Source: an uncultured Oscillospiraceae bacterium
Lineage (GTDB): Bacteria > Bacillota > Clostridia > Oscillospirales > Ruminococcaceae
Assembly (NCBI GenBank): GCA_934539585.1
Contig: CAKTCT010000003.1
Span: forward strand, 51,362 to 115,361
Reading direction: 5' to 3'
Length of the DNA stretch: 64,000 nt
The notes below the pieces were generated by a model. The model searched no databases, had not been told where the DNA came from, and saw only the letters and a program-made list of their open reading frames with translations. Shown here one piece after another: positions 49,242 to 63,725 of the stretch. Positions within the stretch are counted from its first letter, which is position 1. Every line of letters starts with the position of its first letter. A program made the translations under genes and the position numbers.

Positions 49242-50210
49242 TCAGCAGCCTTTGAACTTTTTGTACGCCTGCCGCAGCTCTTCGGCTTTGGCTTCGGGGC
49301 AGTTGGGGTTGCACCAGGCTCCCACGCCGGTCTCCGACGAAGCGAAGAACTGCTGGCGGTCGGCGGCCCGCATGGGGGGGTAGAACTCGATGTGGAACTG
49401 GTACTCGGGGTGGTCGCCGCTGTTCACCGGGGCGTTGTGCATGCACATCATGTAGGGGAAGGGCATGTCGAACAGGGAATCGTACATCCCGGCGCAGTCC
49501 CGGACGGTCTCGCCCAGGGAGCAGAGCTCCTCCTCGGTCATCTGGGAGAGGTCGGCCACGGGGCGGTTGATGGTCACGTGGACGCCGTAGGTGATGGGGG
49601 AGAAGAAGGGGACGTAGACGGTGAAGCAGTCGTTTTCGAAGATGATCCGGCGGCCGTCGGATTTTTCCTGGGCCAGGAGGTCGGTAAAGAGGTTCCGGCC
49701 GGTCTTCTGGTAGTATTCGCCGGCGCCCTCCAGCTCCTCCTGGATTTTTTTCGGGATGAAGGAGTAGCCGTAAGCCTGGCCGTGGGGGTGGGGCATGGTG
49801 ACGCCTACGGGCTCGCCGCGGTTTTCAAAGAGGAAGACGTACTTGATCTTCTCGTCGGCGCGCATGTCGTTGAAGCACTCCAGCCAGAGGTGGGCCAGCT
49901 TGTGGACGTGGTCGTCGGAGAGGTCCTTCAGGAGGGCGTTGTGCTTGTCGGAGTAGAGGATCACCTCGCAGCGGCCGTAGGCGGGGCGCACCTCAAAGAG
50001 GCCGCCGGCCACGTCGTCGGGCTGGGGGGGATTCTGCATCAGGGCAGGGAAGTCGTTGGGGTAGCGGAGGACGTCGAAGCCTTGGTCCGGCACTTTTCCG
50101 GAGCCGGGGCAGAAGGGGCACCAATCCTTGGGCATCTGGGGCCGGGACTGGCGGTGGGAGGCCACCATGACCCAGTCCTTGGTGATGGGATTATAGCGAA
50201 GTTCAGCCAT
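49242..50210 (-). CDS. galT: Galactose-1-phosphate uridylyltransferase
   Basis: Second enzyme of the Leloir pathway, exchanging galactose 1-phosphate with UDP-glucose. 322 residues of the HIT-superfamily type: zinc motif CPFCPGS near 31, FENRGEPVGVTMPHPHGQAY with the catalytic HPH near 140, and the C-terminal half with YKKF. The typical CxxC...HPHGQ layout is complete. The start follows AAAGGAG; 20 bp after galK. UDP-glucose 4-epimerase (galE) is not in the window. Confidence 0.94.
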   Translation of the reverse strand: MAELRYNPITKDWVMVASHRQSRPQMPKDWCPFCPGSGKVPDQGFDVLRYPNDFPALMQNPPQPDDVAGGLFEVRPAYGRCEVILYSDKHNALLKDLSDDHVHKLAHLWLECFNDMRADEKIKYVFLFENRGEPVGVTMPHPHGQAYGYSFIPKKIQEELEGAGEYYQKTGRNLFTDLLAQEKSDGRRIIFENDCFTVYVPFFSPITYGVHVTINRPVADLSQMTEEELCSLGETVRDCAGMYDSLFDMPFPYMMCMHNAPVNSGDHPEYQFHIEFYPPMRAADRQQFFASSETGVGAWCNPNCPEAKAEELRQAYKKFKGC

Positions 50211-50230
50211 TTTATAAGACTCCTTTTCTT

Positions 50231-51508
50231 TTAGAAAACCCTGGTGCCGCCCAGGGGGCGGATGGACAGGACGTGGCAGCTGCCTGCGCCGAAAACGCTT
50301 TCGATGCCGGTGCGGAACTGGTCCAGAAGGTCCAGGGGGACGAAGTTCTGGGTGGTGCCGCCGAAGCCGCCGCCGTGGACCCGGTAGGCTCCCCGGCCGT
50401 TCAGCAGGTCCTCGGCCATTTCCAGGGCCACGGCCATGCTCTGCTCCTTGGGGTCAGAGGCGGCGTAGACGTTCTGGAGGTAGCGGTAGGAGGAGTCGCC
50501 GGACTCCGTCACCAGCTGGAGGAAGCGGGGGTAGTCCTTATCCTTCAGGGCGTGGACAATGGCTCCCACGCGCTCGTTTTCCTTGACAAAGTGGATGGCC
50601 CGGAGGAAGGCCCGGTCCCCGAACTGGGCCCGGAGCAGGGGGGCGTTGGCCATCAGGTCCCGGTAGGACACGCCCCGGAGGACGTCCCGGCCGAAGAAGC
50701 CGGCCACCGCCTTCATCTCGGCGGGGATGGCGGCGTATTCGTGGGTCAGGTCGGCGTGGTTGCCGCCTACGTCTACGATGCACAGGGCGCAGCCCATGGC
50801 GGCCATGTCGAAGTCGATCTTTTCGATGACGGGGTTTTCGGTGTCGGCGAAATCGATGGTGATGACGCTGCCCACGGAGCTGGCCATCTGGTCCATGAGG
50901 CCGCTGGGCTTGCCGAAGTAGACGTTTTCGGCGTACTGGGCGTACTTGGCGATCTCCACGGGGCTGACGGCGGCGTCGTTGTAGAGGTGGCTCAAAATGG
51001 TGCCCACCAGGACCTCAAAGGCCGCCGAGGAGGACAGGCCGGAGCCCTTCAGGACGTTGGAGGTGGTGTAGGCGTCGAAGCCGCCGGTCTTGTGGCCCTT
51101 CTGGGCGAACCGGGCGGCGGTGCCCCGGATCAGGGCGATGGCTTTGTTCTCCTCCTCCGGCTTGATCTCCAGGTCGGAGAGGGAAACGGTGTCCTGGGGG
51201 TAGCCCTTGGACTGGATGCGGATGACGCCGTTATCCGTGGGGGAGACCACGGCGATAACGTCCATGTCCACGCTGGCGGCTACCACCCGGCCGTGGTTGT
51301 GGTCGGTGTGGTTCCCGGCGATCTCGGTGCGGCCGGGGGCGGAGAACAGGGAAAGGTCCTCCCGGTCGCCGTAAAGGGCGGTGAAGGCATCGATGGCCTC
51401 GGTATAGCGGGCTTTTTGGGCGGAAAGCTGGTCCCTGCCGTAGAGAAGGGCAAGCTTTTCATCCAGGCCGCCGTCGGAAATGTGGGCTTTCAGCGCGGCT
51501 GCGTTCAT
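50231..51508 (-). CDS. galK: Galactokinase
   Basis: Phosphorylates alpha-D-galactose at C1 with ATP. 425 residues with the galactokinase signature GRTEIAGNHTDHNHG (near 58), the ATP loop VLKGSGLSSSAAFE (near 150) and the third GHMP motif VHGGGFGGTTQNF (near 380). AAGGAGG lies before the ATG. First gene of galKT, divergent from an AraC-family regulator that is the natural candidate for its control. Confidence 0.95.
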   Translation of the reverse strand: MNAAALKAHISDGGLDEKLALLYGRDQLSAQKARYTEAIDAFTALYGDREDLSLFSAPGRTEIAGNHTDHNHGRVVAASVDMDVIAVVSPTDNGVIRIQSKGYPQDTVSLSDLEIKPEEENKAIALIRGTAARFAQKGHKTGGFDAYTTSNVLKGSGLSSSAAFEVLVGTILSHLYNDAAVSPVEIAKYAQYAENVYFGKPSGLMDQMASSVGSVITIDFADTENPVIEKIDFDMAAMGCALCIVDVGGNHADLTHEYAAIPAEMKAVAGFFGRDVLRGVSYRDLMANAPLLRAQFGDRAFLRAIHFVKENERVGAIVHALKDKDYPRFLQLVTESGDSSYRYLQNVYAASDPKEQSMAVALEMAEDLLNGRGAYRVHGGGFGGTTQNFVPLDLLDQFRTGIESVFGAGSCHVLSIRPLGGTRVF

Positions 51509-51555
51509 ATAAAATCCTCCTTGCTGTCGGGTAAAGAAACTTTGGATACAGTTTC

Positions 51556-51584
51556 ATGATACACCATTCCGGGGGCTGCTGCAA
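51556..51584 (-). promoter_or_regulatory. Promoter of galKT
   Basis: TTGCAG and TATCAT on the minus strand with a 17-bp spacer. Confidence 0.7.
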
Positions 51585-51615
51585 TTTTTTTTGGTATCAT
51601 CTTTATGGATTTATC

Positions 51616-51644
51616 TTGCATTTATCGGGGAAATCCGGTAAAAT
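51616..51644 (+). promoter_or_regulatory. Promoter of the AraC-family regulator gene
   Basis: TTGCAT and TAAAAT with a 17-bp spacer. It lies 32 bp from the galKT -35 box, so one regulator site between them could affect both. Confidence 0.7.
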
Positions 51645-51682
51645 AGAAGTGAATCGATTTTAATAAGGAAAGGCGGCGGAAA

Positions 51683-52516
51683 ATGCAAGGGGATTTCGTG
51701 AAGCGTTCCTACAAAATCTCCGTCAAGGAGAACTTGTCCCTCAACGTCTACAACACCGGCTACCAGCGCTGCGAGGCGGGGTACGCCTGGGGGCCCGGGG
51801 CCCGGGACCACTACCTGTTCCACTACGTCACCGAGGGCCGGGGAACCCTGACCACCGCCGCCGGGGCGGTCTCCGTGGGGCCCGGGGGGCTTTTTCTCAT
51901 CCGGCCCGGGGAGGTCGTCACCTATACCGCCGATTCCCGGGAGCCCTGGGTCTATTACTGGGTGGGGTTCAACGGGACGGAGGCCCACCGGCTCATCAAC
52001 CTCACCGGCTTCGCCCACGGGGAGCGGCTCCTCTACCCGGAAAACGGCGGGGAGCTCCGGGAGCAGCTGACCCGGATCACCGACGCCCGGGGCAGCACTC
52101 CCGCCCACGAGGCCCAGATGCTGGGGTACCTCTACCTCTTTCTGGGGAGCCTCATGAGCCTGTCCGGGGGGCAGAAGCTCACCACCTCCAAGCAGTATGT
52201 GGACAAGGCGGTGCAGTTCATCAGCCGCAATTACAGCCGGGACATCACCATCTGCGATGTGGCGGATTTCGTGGGCATCAGCGAGAGCCATCTGTACCGG
52301 GTCTTTTCCAAGGAGCTGGACATGGCTCCCACCCAGTTCCTCATGCGCTACCGCATCGGGGAGGCGGCGGCCATGCTCCGGAGCACGGGGCTGGCCATCG
52401 GGGAGATCGCCGCGTCCACCGGGTTCCGGGACCCCCTTTACTTTTCCCGGGTGTTCAAAAAGGTCAAGGGCGTTTCTCCCAGGGAGTACACCCGCAGAGG
52501 GGCCGGGGAGGAGTAG
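51683..52516 (+). CDS. AraC-family transcriptional regulator
   Basis: A 277-residue regulator with an N-terminal cupin-type sensor (YLFHYVTEGRGTLTTAAG, GPGGLFLIRPGEVVTY, residues about 45-95) and a C-terminal double HTH domain (ICDVADFVGISESHLYRVF and TGFRDPLYFSRVFKKVKGVSP). Overall layout matches MsmR/RafR-type sugar regulators. It is divergent from galKT, so galactose or a galactoside is the probable effector; this is inferred from position. GGAAAGG precedes the ATG. Confidence 0.9.
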   Translation: MQGDFVKRSYKISVKENLSLNVYNTGYQRCEAGYAWGPGARDHYLFHYVTEGRGTLTTAAGAVSVGPGGLFLIRPGEVVTYTADSREPWVYYWVGFNGTEAHRLINLTGFAHGERLLYPENGGELREQLTRITDARGSTPAHEAQMLGYLYLFLGSLMSLSGGQKLTTSKQYVDKAVQFISRNYSRDITICDVADFVGISESHLYRVFSKELDMAPTQFLMRYRIGEAAAMLRSTGLAIGEIAASTGFRDPLYFSRVFKKVKGVSPREYTRRGAGEE

Positions 52517-52618
52517 AACTTTCGGGTCCGCTGCATATTTTCCGGCGGACCGGCCATAATGCAGACGGTGGAAAAGGTTTCCTGAAAATATCCCGCGAAA
52601 TTTGTTTACATTTAGCGG

Positions 52619-52647
52619 TTGACAACCGCTTGACATTGATGTATAAT
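52619..52647 (+). promoter_or_regulatory. Strong promoter of rpoBC
   Basis: TTGACA (52619-52624) and TATAAT (52642-52647), both consensus, with a 17-bp spacer. Confidence 0.92.
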
Positions 52648-52653
52648 GATAAA

Positions 52654-52903
52654 CTGTATCAAAATGGATAAATCCGCCTTGTCCGGTGGGTCAATGTGAA
52701 TCTTGATACAATTTGATAGGGTTGATTTGTGCAAAAAATCAATTGACTTCCAACGAAATCTTGTGTTTCTTGCACAAAGAGCGGAATGGGAACGGTTAAA
52801 CAACAACAGGTTTTTCAGCTCTTCCGGAATTTTTAAGATTTGGGGAGAGAAGGGGAACTTGTGTTTTGTGTTCTCGAAATAGATGAATGGAGTGATTAAG
52901 CCT
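52654..52903 (+). other. rpoB 5' leader of about 250 nt
   Basis: A/T-richer than its surroundings. It holds the inverted pair TTTGTGCAA (52726-52734) / TTGCACAAA (52770-52778) and an AGAGC/GCTCT pair further on. No gene and no clear terminator is seen. It could take part in control of rpoBC, but no known leader was recognised. The stretch 52517-52618 shows nothing. Confidence 0.4.
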
Positions 52904-55900
52904 ATGGTGAATGTCAAGCCTGTGCAGCTCGGGAAAAACACTCGAATGAGCTTTGCGCGCATCAGAGAAGTGCTGAGCATGCCGAACTTGATCGAGGTGC
53001 AGGTGAATTCGTACAAGTGGTTCCTGAAACAGGGGCTGAAGGAAGTATTCAGCGATATTTCCGCCATCACGGATTACACCGGGAACCTGGTTCTGGACTT
53101 TACGGACTACCGGCTGGACGAGACCCCCAAGTACTCCGTGACGGAGTGCAAGATCCGGGACGTAACCTACGACGCACCCCTCCATGTCCGGGCGCGGCTT
53201 CTGAATAAGGAGACCGGCGAGGTCAACGAGCAGGAAATCTTCATGGGCAACTTCCCGCTGATGACCGAAAGCGGCACCTTTATCATCAACGGCGCGGAAC
53301 GGGTCATTGTTTCCCAGCTGGTCCGTTCTCCCGGCGTTTACTACGACGAAGCCTTCGACAAGACCGGCAAGAAGCTGTTCAAATCCACGGTCATTCCCAA
53401 CCGGGGCGCCTGGCTGGAATATGAGACCGACTCCAGCGATATTTTCTACGTCCGCATCGACAAGAACCGCAAAATCCCGGTGACGGTGTTCATCCGGGCG
53501 CTGCTGCGGGTCCGGGACGACGTGACCATCGAGCAGATCCAGGACGACTACAAGTGCGCCCTCACCGACTGCATGGGCACCGACGCCGACGTGCTGGAAA
53601 TCTTCGGCGACCATGACACCATTGTATCCACCCTTAGCGGAAAAGATACCACCAAAACCGGCGACGAGGCTCTGCTGGAAGTCTACCGCAAGCTCCGTCC
53701 CGGTGAGCCCCCCACCCAGGAATCTGCCGTTAAGCACCTGGTTCCCCTGCTCTTTGACGAGCGCCGGTACGATCTTTCCCGGGTCGGCCGGTACAAATAC
53801 AACAAGAAGCTGGCCATGGCGGTCCGGATCGCGGGCCACACCCTGGCGGAGCCGGTGGTCAACGAGCTCACCGGCGAGGTCATCGCCGAGGCCGGCGAGC
53901 TGCTGACCCGGGAAAAGGCCCGGGAGATTGAGCAGGCCGGCGTGGACACCGTTGTGATCCACACCGAGGCGGGCAAGGACATCAAGGTCATCTCCAACGG
54001 CATGGTGGACATCGCCGGTTACATCGATTTGGACAAGGACGCCCTGGGCATCTCTGAAAAGGTCCGGTTTAAGGTCCTCAAAGAGATCCTGGAGCAGACT
54101 GAGGACAACGACGAGCGGATCGCTTTGGTTCAGCAGAACCTCCACCGCCTGATTCCCAAGCATATTATCAAGGATGACATCATCGCCACCCTGAACTATA
54201 TGAACTGCCTGGCCTACGGCATTGGCACCGTGGACGACATCGACCACCTGGGCAACCGGCGCATCCGGCCGGTAGGCGAGCTGCTGCAGAACCAGTTCCG
54301 CATCGGCTTCTCCCGGATGGAGCGGGTCATCCGCGAGCGCATGACCCTCCAGGCCCAGGAAATGGAATCCGTTACCCCCCAGGCCCTGATCAACATCCGG
54401 CCGGTGGTGGCGGCGATCAAGGAGTTCTTCGGCTCCTCGCCTCTGTCCCAGTTCATGGACCAGACCAACCCCCTGGCTGAGCTGACCCACAAGCGGCGTC
54501 TGTCCGCACTGGGCCCCGGCGGTCTGTCCCGTGACCGTGCCTCCTTCGAGGTCCGCGACGTTCACTACTCTCACTACGGACGGATGTGCCCCATTGAGAC
54601 CCCGGAAGGACCCAACATCGGTCTGATTTCCTACCTGGCGACCTTCGCCCGCATCAACGAATACGGCTTCATCGAGGCTCCCTACCGCAAGGTGGATAAG
54701 GAGACCGGCGTCATTTCCGACGAGATCGAGTACATGACCGCCGACGTGGAGGACGAAGTCGTTGTGGCCCAGGCCAACGCGCCTCTGACCGAGGACAACA
54801 AGTTCGCCAACCCCCGTGTTACCGGCCGTTACCGGGATCAGATCCTGGAAGTGGACGCCAAGCGGGTGGATTACATGGACGTTTCTCCCCGGATGATGGT
54901 TTCCGTGGCAACCGCCATGATCCCCTTCCTGGAAAACGACGACGCCAACCGTGCGCTGATGGGCGCCAACATGCAGCGTCAGGCTGTGCCGCTGCTGGTC
55001 ACCGATTCTCCCATCGTGGGAACCGGCATGGAATACAAGGCGGCGGTGGACTCCGGCGTCTGCGTTCTGGCCCGGGAAAGCGGCGTGGTGGAATCCGTGG
55101 ACGCCCGGGAGATCGTCATCCGTGACGACGAGGGCGAGTCCCACAAGTACACCATCCTGAAATTCATGCGCTCCAACCAGGGCACCTGCATCAACCAGCG
55201 GCCCATCGTCTCCGTTGGCGAGCGGGTGGAAAAGGGCCAGGTCATCGCCGACGGCCCCGCCACCAGCCAGGGCGAAATCGCTCTGGGTAAGAACGCCCTG
55301 ATCGGCTTCACCACCTGGGAAGGCTACAACTACGAGGACGCCGTTCTGATTAACGAAAAAATCGTTCGGGACGACGTATACACATCCATTCATATTGAAG
55401 AATACGAGACCGAGACCCGTGACACCAAGCTGGGGCCGGAAGAAATCACCCGTGACATCCCCAACGTGGGCGAGGACGCCCTGAAGGATCTGGACGAGCG
55501 GGGCATCATCCGTATCGGCGCCGAGGTTCGGTCGGGAGACATCCTGGTCGGCAAGGTCTCTCCCAAGGGCGAGACTGAGCTGACTGCGGAAGAGCGGCTC
55601 CTGCGGGCCATCTTCGGCGAGAAGGCCCGGGAAGTCCGGGATACCTCTCTCCGGGTGCCTCACGGCGAGTACGGCATCATCGTGGACGTCAAGGTCTTTA
55701 CCCGGGAAAACTGCGATGAGCTGGCCGCCGGCGTCAACACGGTGGTCCGTTGCTACATCGCCCAGAAGCGGAAGATCTCCGTGGGTGATAAAATGGCAGG
55801 CCGTCACGGAAACAAAGGTGTTGTTTCCCGGATCCTGCCCCAGGAGGATATGCCGTTCCTCCCCGACGGCACGCCTCTGGACATCGTTCTGAACCCCCTG

Positions 55901-56704
55901 GGCGTACCTTCCCGTATGAACATCGGGCAGGTCCTGGAGGTCCATCTGGGCTACGCCGCCAAGGCTCTTGGCTGGAAGGTCATGACCCCTGTGTTTGACG
56001 GCGCTCACGAGGACGACATCCGGGCTTGTCTCCGGGACGCCGGGCTCCGGGAGGACGGCAAGACCGTGCTCTACGACGGCCGTACCGGCGAGCCCTTCGA
56101 TAACCCCGTTACCGTGGGTATCATGTACTTCTTAAAGCTCCACCATCTGGTTGACGATAAGATTCACGCCCGTTCCACCGGCCCGTACAGCCTGGTCACC
56201 CAGCAGCCTCTGGGCGGCAAGGCCCAGTTCGGCGGCCAGCGCTTCGGCGAAATGGAGGTCTGGGCCCTGGAAGCCTACGGCGCGGCCTACACCCTCCAGG
56301 AAATCCTCACCGTCAAGTCCGACGACGTGGTCGGCCGTGTGAAGACCTACGAGGCCATCGTCAAGGGCCACAACGTGCCCCAGTCCGGCACGCCGGAGTC
56401 CTTCAAGGTCCTCATCAAGGAGCTCCAGTCCCTGGGTCTGGACGTCAAGGTCCTGGACCGCAACAACGAGGAGATCGACCTCAAGCAGACCTTCGAGGAC
56501 GACGAGGACATCAGCTTCCGCAGCGCGGAGGAGTCCGACTACGACGAGCTCAACAACTATGTGGACGACAGCGATTCGGACGACAGCTACTCCGCCGACG
56601 ACGAGGACGAGGACGACTCCTTCGACGAGGACCCCGGCTTTGACGAGGAAAGCGGCGGCATGGACTTTGCCCTGGACGACAGCGGCATGGACGATGATTT
56701 TTAA
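52904..56704 (+). CDS. rpoB: DNA-directed RNA polymerase subunit beta
   Basis: Beta subunit of RNA polymerase, about 1266 residues. The rifampicin region reads [18 protein letters not shown] then [13 protein letters not shown], with the usual Asp, His and Ser residues, so no classical resistance change is visible. Also seen: [30 protein letters not shown] and the C-terminal [21 protein letters not shown] strongly acidic tail of about 60 residues follows ([18 protein letters not shown]). ATG 52904 has GGAG 11 nt upstream and begins [13 protein letters not shown] 52883 lacks a site. Transcribed from its own promoter, not next to rplJL here. Confidence 0.97.
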   Translation: MVNVKPVQLGKNTRMSFARIREVLSMPNLIEVQVNSYKWFLKQGLKEVFSDISAITDYTGNLVLDFTDYRLDETPKYSVTECKIRDVTYDAPLHVRARLLNKETGEVNEQEIFMGNFPLMTESGTFIINGAERVIVSQLVRSPGVYYDEAFDKTGKKLFKSTVIPNRGAWLEYETDSSDIFYVRIDKNRKIPVTVFIRALLRVRDDVTIEQIQDDYKCALTDCMGTDADVLEIFGDHDTIVSTLSGKDTTKTGDEALLEVYRKLRPGEPPTQESAVKHLVPLLFDERRYDLSRVGRYKYNKKLAMAVRIAGHTLAEPVVNELTGEVIAEAGELLTREKAREIEQAGVDTVVIHTEAGKDIKVISNGMVDIAGYIDLDKDALGISEKVRFKVLKEILEQTEDNDERIALVQQNLHRLIPKHIIKDDIIATLNYMNCLAYGIGTVDDIDHLGNRRIRPVGELLQNQFRIGFSRMERVIRERMTLQAQEMESVTPQALINIRPVVAAIKEFFGSSPLSQFMDQTNPLAELTHKRRLSALGPGGLSRDRASFEVRDVHYSHYGRMCPIETPEGPNIGLISYLATFARINEYGFIEAPYRKVDKETGVISDEIEYMTADVEDEVVVAQANAPLTEDNKFANPRVTGRYRDQILEVDAKRVDYMDVSPRMMVSVATAMIPFLENDDANRALMGANMQRQAVPLLVTDSPIVGTGMEYKAAVDSGVCVLARESGVVESVDAREIVIRDDEGESHKYTILKFMRSNQGTCINQRPIVSVGERVEKGQVIADGPATSQGEIALGKNALIGFTTWEGYNYEDAVLINEKIVRDDVYTSIHIEEYETETRDTKLGPEEITRDIPNVGEDALKDLDERGIIRIGAEVRSGDILVGKVSPKGETELTAEERLLRAIFGEKAREVRDTSLRVPHGEYGIIVDVKVFTRENCDELAAGVNTVVRCYIAQKRKISVGDKMAGRHGNKGVVSRILPQEDMPFLPDGTPLDIVLNPLGVPSRMNIGQVLEVHLGYAAKALGWKVMTPVFDGAHEDDIRACLRDAGLREDGKTVLYDGRTGEPFDNPVTVGIMYFLKLHHLVDDKIHARSTGPYSLVTQQPLGGKAQFGGQRFGEMEVWALEAYGAAYTLQEILTVKSDDVVGRVKTYEAIVKGHNVPQSGTPESFKVLIKELQSLGLDVKVLDRNNEEIDLKQTFEDDEDISFRSAEESDYDELNNYVDDSDSDDSYSADDEDEDDSFDEDPGFDEESGGMDFALDDSGMDDDF

Positions 56705-56718
56705 TGGAGGGGTCGCAA

Positions 56719-60252
<3,534 letters not shown>

Positions 60253-60269
60253 AATCCAGCGGTTTTGAC

Positions 60270-60310
60270 AGAATCGGGGGCCATTCCGGCTCCCGATTCT
60301 TTCGGATTTT
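60270..60310 (+). terminator. Probable terminator after rpoC
   Basis: Arms GAATCGGG and CCCGATTC with a 13-nt loop, followed by TTTCGGATTTTT. Confidence 0.7.
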
Positions 60311-60323
60311 TACGCAAAAGGTA

Positions 60324-60352
60324 TTGACAAGCCTTTTGAATGATGGTAAAAT
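60324..60352 (+). promoter_or_regulatory. Promoter of the rpsL-rpsG-fusA-tuf unit
   Basis: TTGACA and TAAAAT with a 17-bp spacer, 67 bp before rpsL. The L7Ae-like gene often found between rpoC and rpsL in Firmicutes is absent. Confidence 0.85.
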
Positions 60353-60419
60353 AAATGAGTATGCTGGGTGAGAGTATGCGCTCTTGCCTTGTATAACAAT
60401 TTGAGTAAGGAGGTGCCAT

Positions 60420-60845
60420 ATGCCAACCTTTAACCAGCTCGTCAGAAAAGGCAGAGAAACTCTGGTGACCAAGTCCACCGCCCCTGCTCTGAACCGCGGT
60501 TACAACTCCATGACCAAGGAGCCGACCGATCAGAGCTCTCCCCAGAAACGCGGCGTCTGCACGGCCGTCAGAACTCAGACCCCGAAAAAGCCGAACTCCG
60601 CTCTGCGGAAAATCGCAAGAGTCCGGCTCACCAACGGAATGGAAGTATCAGCTTATATTCCTGGTGTTGGGCACAATCTGCAGGAGCACTCCGTGGTGCT
60701 GATCCGCGGCGGCCGTGTCAAGGACCTTCCTGGTGTGCGTTACCACATCATCCGCGGTACTCTTGATACCCAGGGCGTCAACGGAAGAATGCAGGCCCGT
60801 TCCAAGTACGGCGCGAAGCGTCCGAAAGCTGGTGCGAAGAAGTAA
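60420..60845 (+). CDS. rpsL: 30S ribosomal protein S12
   Basis: Decoding-centre protein of the small subunit, 141 residues. Starts [12 protein letters not shown]. The streptomycin-relevant loops [15 protein letters not shown] and [13 protein letters not shown] keep the wild-type lysines. C-terminal [22 protein letters not shown] lies 6 nt before the ATG. First gene of the str-type operon. Confidence 0.98.
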   Translation: MPTFNQLVRKGRETLVTKSTAPALNRGYNSMTKEPTDQSSPQKRGVCTAVRTQTPKKPNSALRKIARVRLTNGMEVSAYIPGVGHNLQEHSVVLIRGGRVKDLPGVRYHIIRGTLDTQGVNGRMQARSKYGAKRPKAGAKK

Positions 60846-61000
60846 TCCATTCCGGAAAGTGAGCAATCACTTCCTGGTACCGTAGGCTATGGCGGCTTTG
60901 AAATAATGCGGCACGCGCGTTATGGACGGCCCTTCCCAGGCTGACGGGAGAATTTACTTTCGAGTACCGATGAATTCATTCTATGAAGGAGGGAAGTAAA

Positions 61001-61471
61001 GTGCCAAGAAGAGGTCAAATTGCAAAACGCGATGTTTTGCCGGATCCTATGTACAACTCCAAGTTGGTCACTCGTCTGGTCAACAACGTCATGTACGACG
61101 GAAAGAAAGGCGTTGCACAGAAAATCGTTTATGGCGCCTTTGAAATCGTCAGTGAGAAGACTGGCAAGGATGCTCTGGAGGCTTTCCAGGAAGCTCTCGA
61201 GAACATTATGCCCGTCCTTGAGGTCAAGTCCCGCCGCGTCGGCGGCGCTACCTACCAGGTCCCCATGGAAGTCCGTCCCGAGCGGCGGCAGACCCTGGGC
61301 CTGCGGTGGCTGACCCTTTATTCCAGAAACCGTTCTGAGAAGACCATGAAGGAACGGCTTGCCGGAGAGATCATGGATGCGCTGAACAACACCGGCGGCG
61401 CCTGCAAAAAGCGTGAAGACACGCACAAAATGGCAGAGGCCAACAAGGCGTTCGCGCACTTCAGATGGTAA
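61001..61471 (+). CDS. rpsG: 30S ribosomal protein S7
   Basis: Small-subunit head protein binding 16S rRNA, 156 residues, the standard length. The GTG at 61001 is chosen because AAGGAGGG lies 7 nt upstream and the protein then begins [16 protein letters not shown]; the ATG at 60983 overlaps that site. The C-terminus [14 protein letters not shown] is typical. The 155-bp gap after rpsL shows no gene. Confidence 0.97.
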   Translation: MPRRGQIAKRDVLPDPMYNSKLVTRLVNNVMYDGKKGVAQKIVYGAFEIVSEKTGKDALEAFQEALENIMPVLEVKSRRVGGATYQVPMEVRPERRQTLGLRWLTLYSRNRSEKTMKERLAGEIMDALNNTGGACKKREDTHKMAEANKAFAHFRW

Positions 61472-61573
61472 GGCTGCTATCTTTCATTTTTGGGGCATAC
61501 TAAGGTGTGCTCCCGCCCCTGTTCCTGCGTTTCCGGGAACAGGCGGCATTCTCTATTCAATCAGGAGGAAATT

Positions 61574-63655
61574 ATGCCAAGAGCCGTATCTCTCGAAATG
61601 ACTCGTAATATTGGTATAATGGCTCACATCGACGCCGGCAAAACCACCGCTACCGAGCGTATCCTGTACTACACGGGAAAAACGCACAAGATCGGTGATA
61701 CCCATGAGGGTACCGCGACGATGGACTGGATGGCACAAGAGCAGGAACGGGGTATTACGATTACTTCTGCTGCTACGACTGCTTTCTGGAAGGGTCATCG
61801 GATCAATATTATCGATACCCCCGGTCACGTGGACTTTACAGTCGAAGTGGAACGTTCTCTCCGCGTCCTGGATGGCTCCGTTACCGTTTTCTGCGCCAAA
61901 GGCGGCGTAGAACCCCAGTCTGAAACCGTTTGGCATCAGGCGAACAAATACAAGGTCCCCCGCATGGCGTTCGTCAACAAGATGGACATCATGGGCGCGG
62001 ACTTCTACAATGTCATCCACATGATGCACGACCGGCTGAAATGCCACCCGCTGCCCATCCAGCTGCCTATCGGCTCTGAGGACAGCTTCAAGGGCATCAT
62101 CGACCTGATGGAAATGAAAGCCTACATCTATAACGATGAGCTGGGCAACGACATCTCCATCATCGACATCCCCGATGACATGAAGGAAAAGGCGGAACAG
62201 TATCATGCGGAGATGGTGGAAGCCATCGCCGAGACCGACGACACTCTTATGGAGAAGTTCCTCGAGGACGAAGAACTGACCATCGACGAGCTGAAGAAGG
62301 CCCTCCGCGCTGCGACCATCGCCAACGATCTGGTCCCCGTCTGCTGCGGCACCGCGTACCGCAACAAAGGCGTGCAGAAGCTCCTGGACGCCATCGTGGA
62401 TTACATGCCGTCTCCTATCGACATCCCCCCCATTGACGGTATCGATCCCGAGACCGGCGAAGAAACCGTCCGTCATTCTTCCGACACCGAGCCCTTCTCT
62501 GCTCTGGCGTTCAAGATCGCTACGGACCCCTTTGTCGGCAAACTCTGCTTCTTCCGCGTTTACTCCGGCACGGTTGACGCCGGCGCGACGGTTTACAACT
62601 CTACCAAGGGCAAATCCGAGCGTATGGGCCGCATCCTGATGATGCACGCCAACCACCGCCAGGATATCGAAACCTGCTACGCAGGCGATATCGCCGCCGC
62701 CGTGGGTCTGAAACAGACCACCACCGGCGACACCCTCTGCGATCCCAAACACGAGGTCATCCTTGAGTCCATGGAGTTCCCGGAACCGGTTATCCGCGTT
62801 GCCATCGAGCCCAAGACCAAGGCCAGCCAGGAAAAGATGGGCATCGCTCTGGCCAAGCTGGCAGAAGAAGACCCCACCTTCAAGACCTACACCGACGAGG
62901 AGACCGGCCAGACCATCATCGCCGGTATGGGCGAGCTCCATCTGGAGATCATCGTCGACCGTCTGCTCCGTGAGTTCAAGGTGGAAGCCAACGTCGGTAA
63001 GCCCCAGGTTGCTTACCGCGAGACCATCCGCAAAAACGTCGACGTTGAGAACAAATACGCCCGTCAGTCCGGCGGTAAGGGCCAGTACGGTCACGTTAAG
63101 ATCCGTGTGTACCCCAACGAAGCCGGCAAGGGCTACGAGTTCGTCAACAAAGTCGTCGGCGGCGCGATCCCCAAGGAGTATATCCCTGCGGTCGACGCCG
63201 GTATCCAGGGCGCTATGCAGTCCGGTGTGCTGGCGGGCTACCCCGTGGTTGACATCAAGGTCGAGCTGTACGACGGCTCTTACCATGAGGTTGACTCCTC
63301 TGAAATGGCCTTTAAGATCGCCGGTTCTATGGCGCTGAAGGACGCTCTCCGCAAGGCGAGCCCCGTCATCCTGGAGCCCATCATGAAGGTTGTTGTCATC
63401 GTCCCCGAAACCTACATGGGCGACGTTATCGGCGACCTGAACTCCCGCCGCGGCCAGATCCAGGGCATGGAAGCCCGGAATGGCGTGGAGGAGATCCGGG
63501 CCATGGTCCCCCTGTCCGAGATGTTCGGCTACGCCACCGACCTGCGTTCCAAGACCCAGGGCCGTGGACAGTACACCATGGAGCCCAGCCATTACAGCGA
63601 GGTTCCCAAGTCCGTTGCGGACGACATTATGTCCAAGAGAGCGAAACAGAACTGA
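61574..63655 (+). CDS. fusA: Elongation factor G
   Basis: Translocase GTPase of about 693 residues. G1 AHIDAGKTT near 17, switch II region DTPGHVDF near 83, G4 NKMD near 137; domain IV-V sequences [15 protein letters not shown] and the C-terminal [20 protein letters not shown] are intact. AGGAGG lies 5 nt before ATG 61574. It is an ordinary EF-G rather than a tetracycline-protection paralogue, judging by its place between rpsG and tuf. Confidence 0.97.
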   Translation: MPRAVSLEMTRNIGIMAHIDAGKTTATERILYYTGKTHKIGDTHEGTATMDWMAQEQERGITITSAATTAFWKGHRINIIDTPGHVDFTVEVERSLRVLDGSVTVFCAKGGVEPQSETVWHQANKYKVPRMAFVNKMDIMGADFYNVIHMMHDRLKCHPLPIQLPIGSEDSFKGIIDLMEMKAYIYNDELGNDISIIDIPDDMKEKAEQYHAEMVEAIAETDDTLMEKFLEDEELTIDELKKALRAATIANDLVPVCCGTAYRNKGVQKLLDAIVDYMPSPIDIPPIDGIDPETGEETVRHSSDTEPFSALAFKIATDPFVGKLCFFRVYSGTVDAGATVYNSTKGKSERMGRILMMHANHRQDIETCYAGDIAAAVGLKQTTTGDTLCDPKHEVILESMEFPEPVIRVAIEPKTKASQEKMGIALAKLAEEDPTFKTYTDEETGQTIIAGMGELHLEIIVDRLLREFKVEANVGKPQVAYRETIRKNVDVENKYARQSGGKGQYGHVKIRVYPNEAGKGYEFVNKVVGGAIPKEYIPAVDAGIQGAMQSGVLAGYPVVDIKVELYDGSYHEVDSSEMAFKIAGSMALKDALRKASPVILEPIMKVVVIVPETYMGDVIGDLNSRRGQIQGMEARNGVEEIRAMVPLSEMFGYATDLRSKTQGRGQYTMEPSHYSEVPKSVADDIMSKRAKQN

Positions 63656-63725
63656 CCTGCCGCTCTTTTCGAATCACAGAATCAATTTTGAACCAGGCGT
63701 TCAAAGATAAAAGGAGGAAAAAACA

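Noticed and set aside
52796..56008. Minus-strand open frame of about 1070 codons opposite rpoB
   Set aside because: Shadow of rpoB with no recognisable domain.
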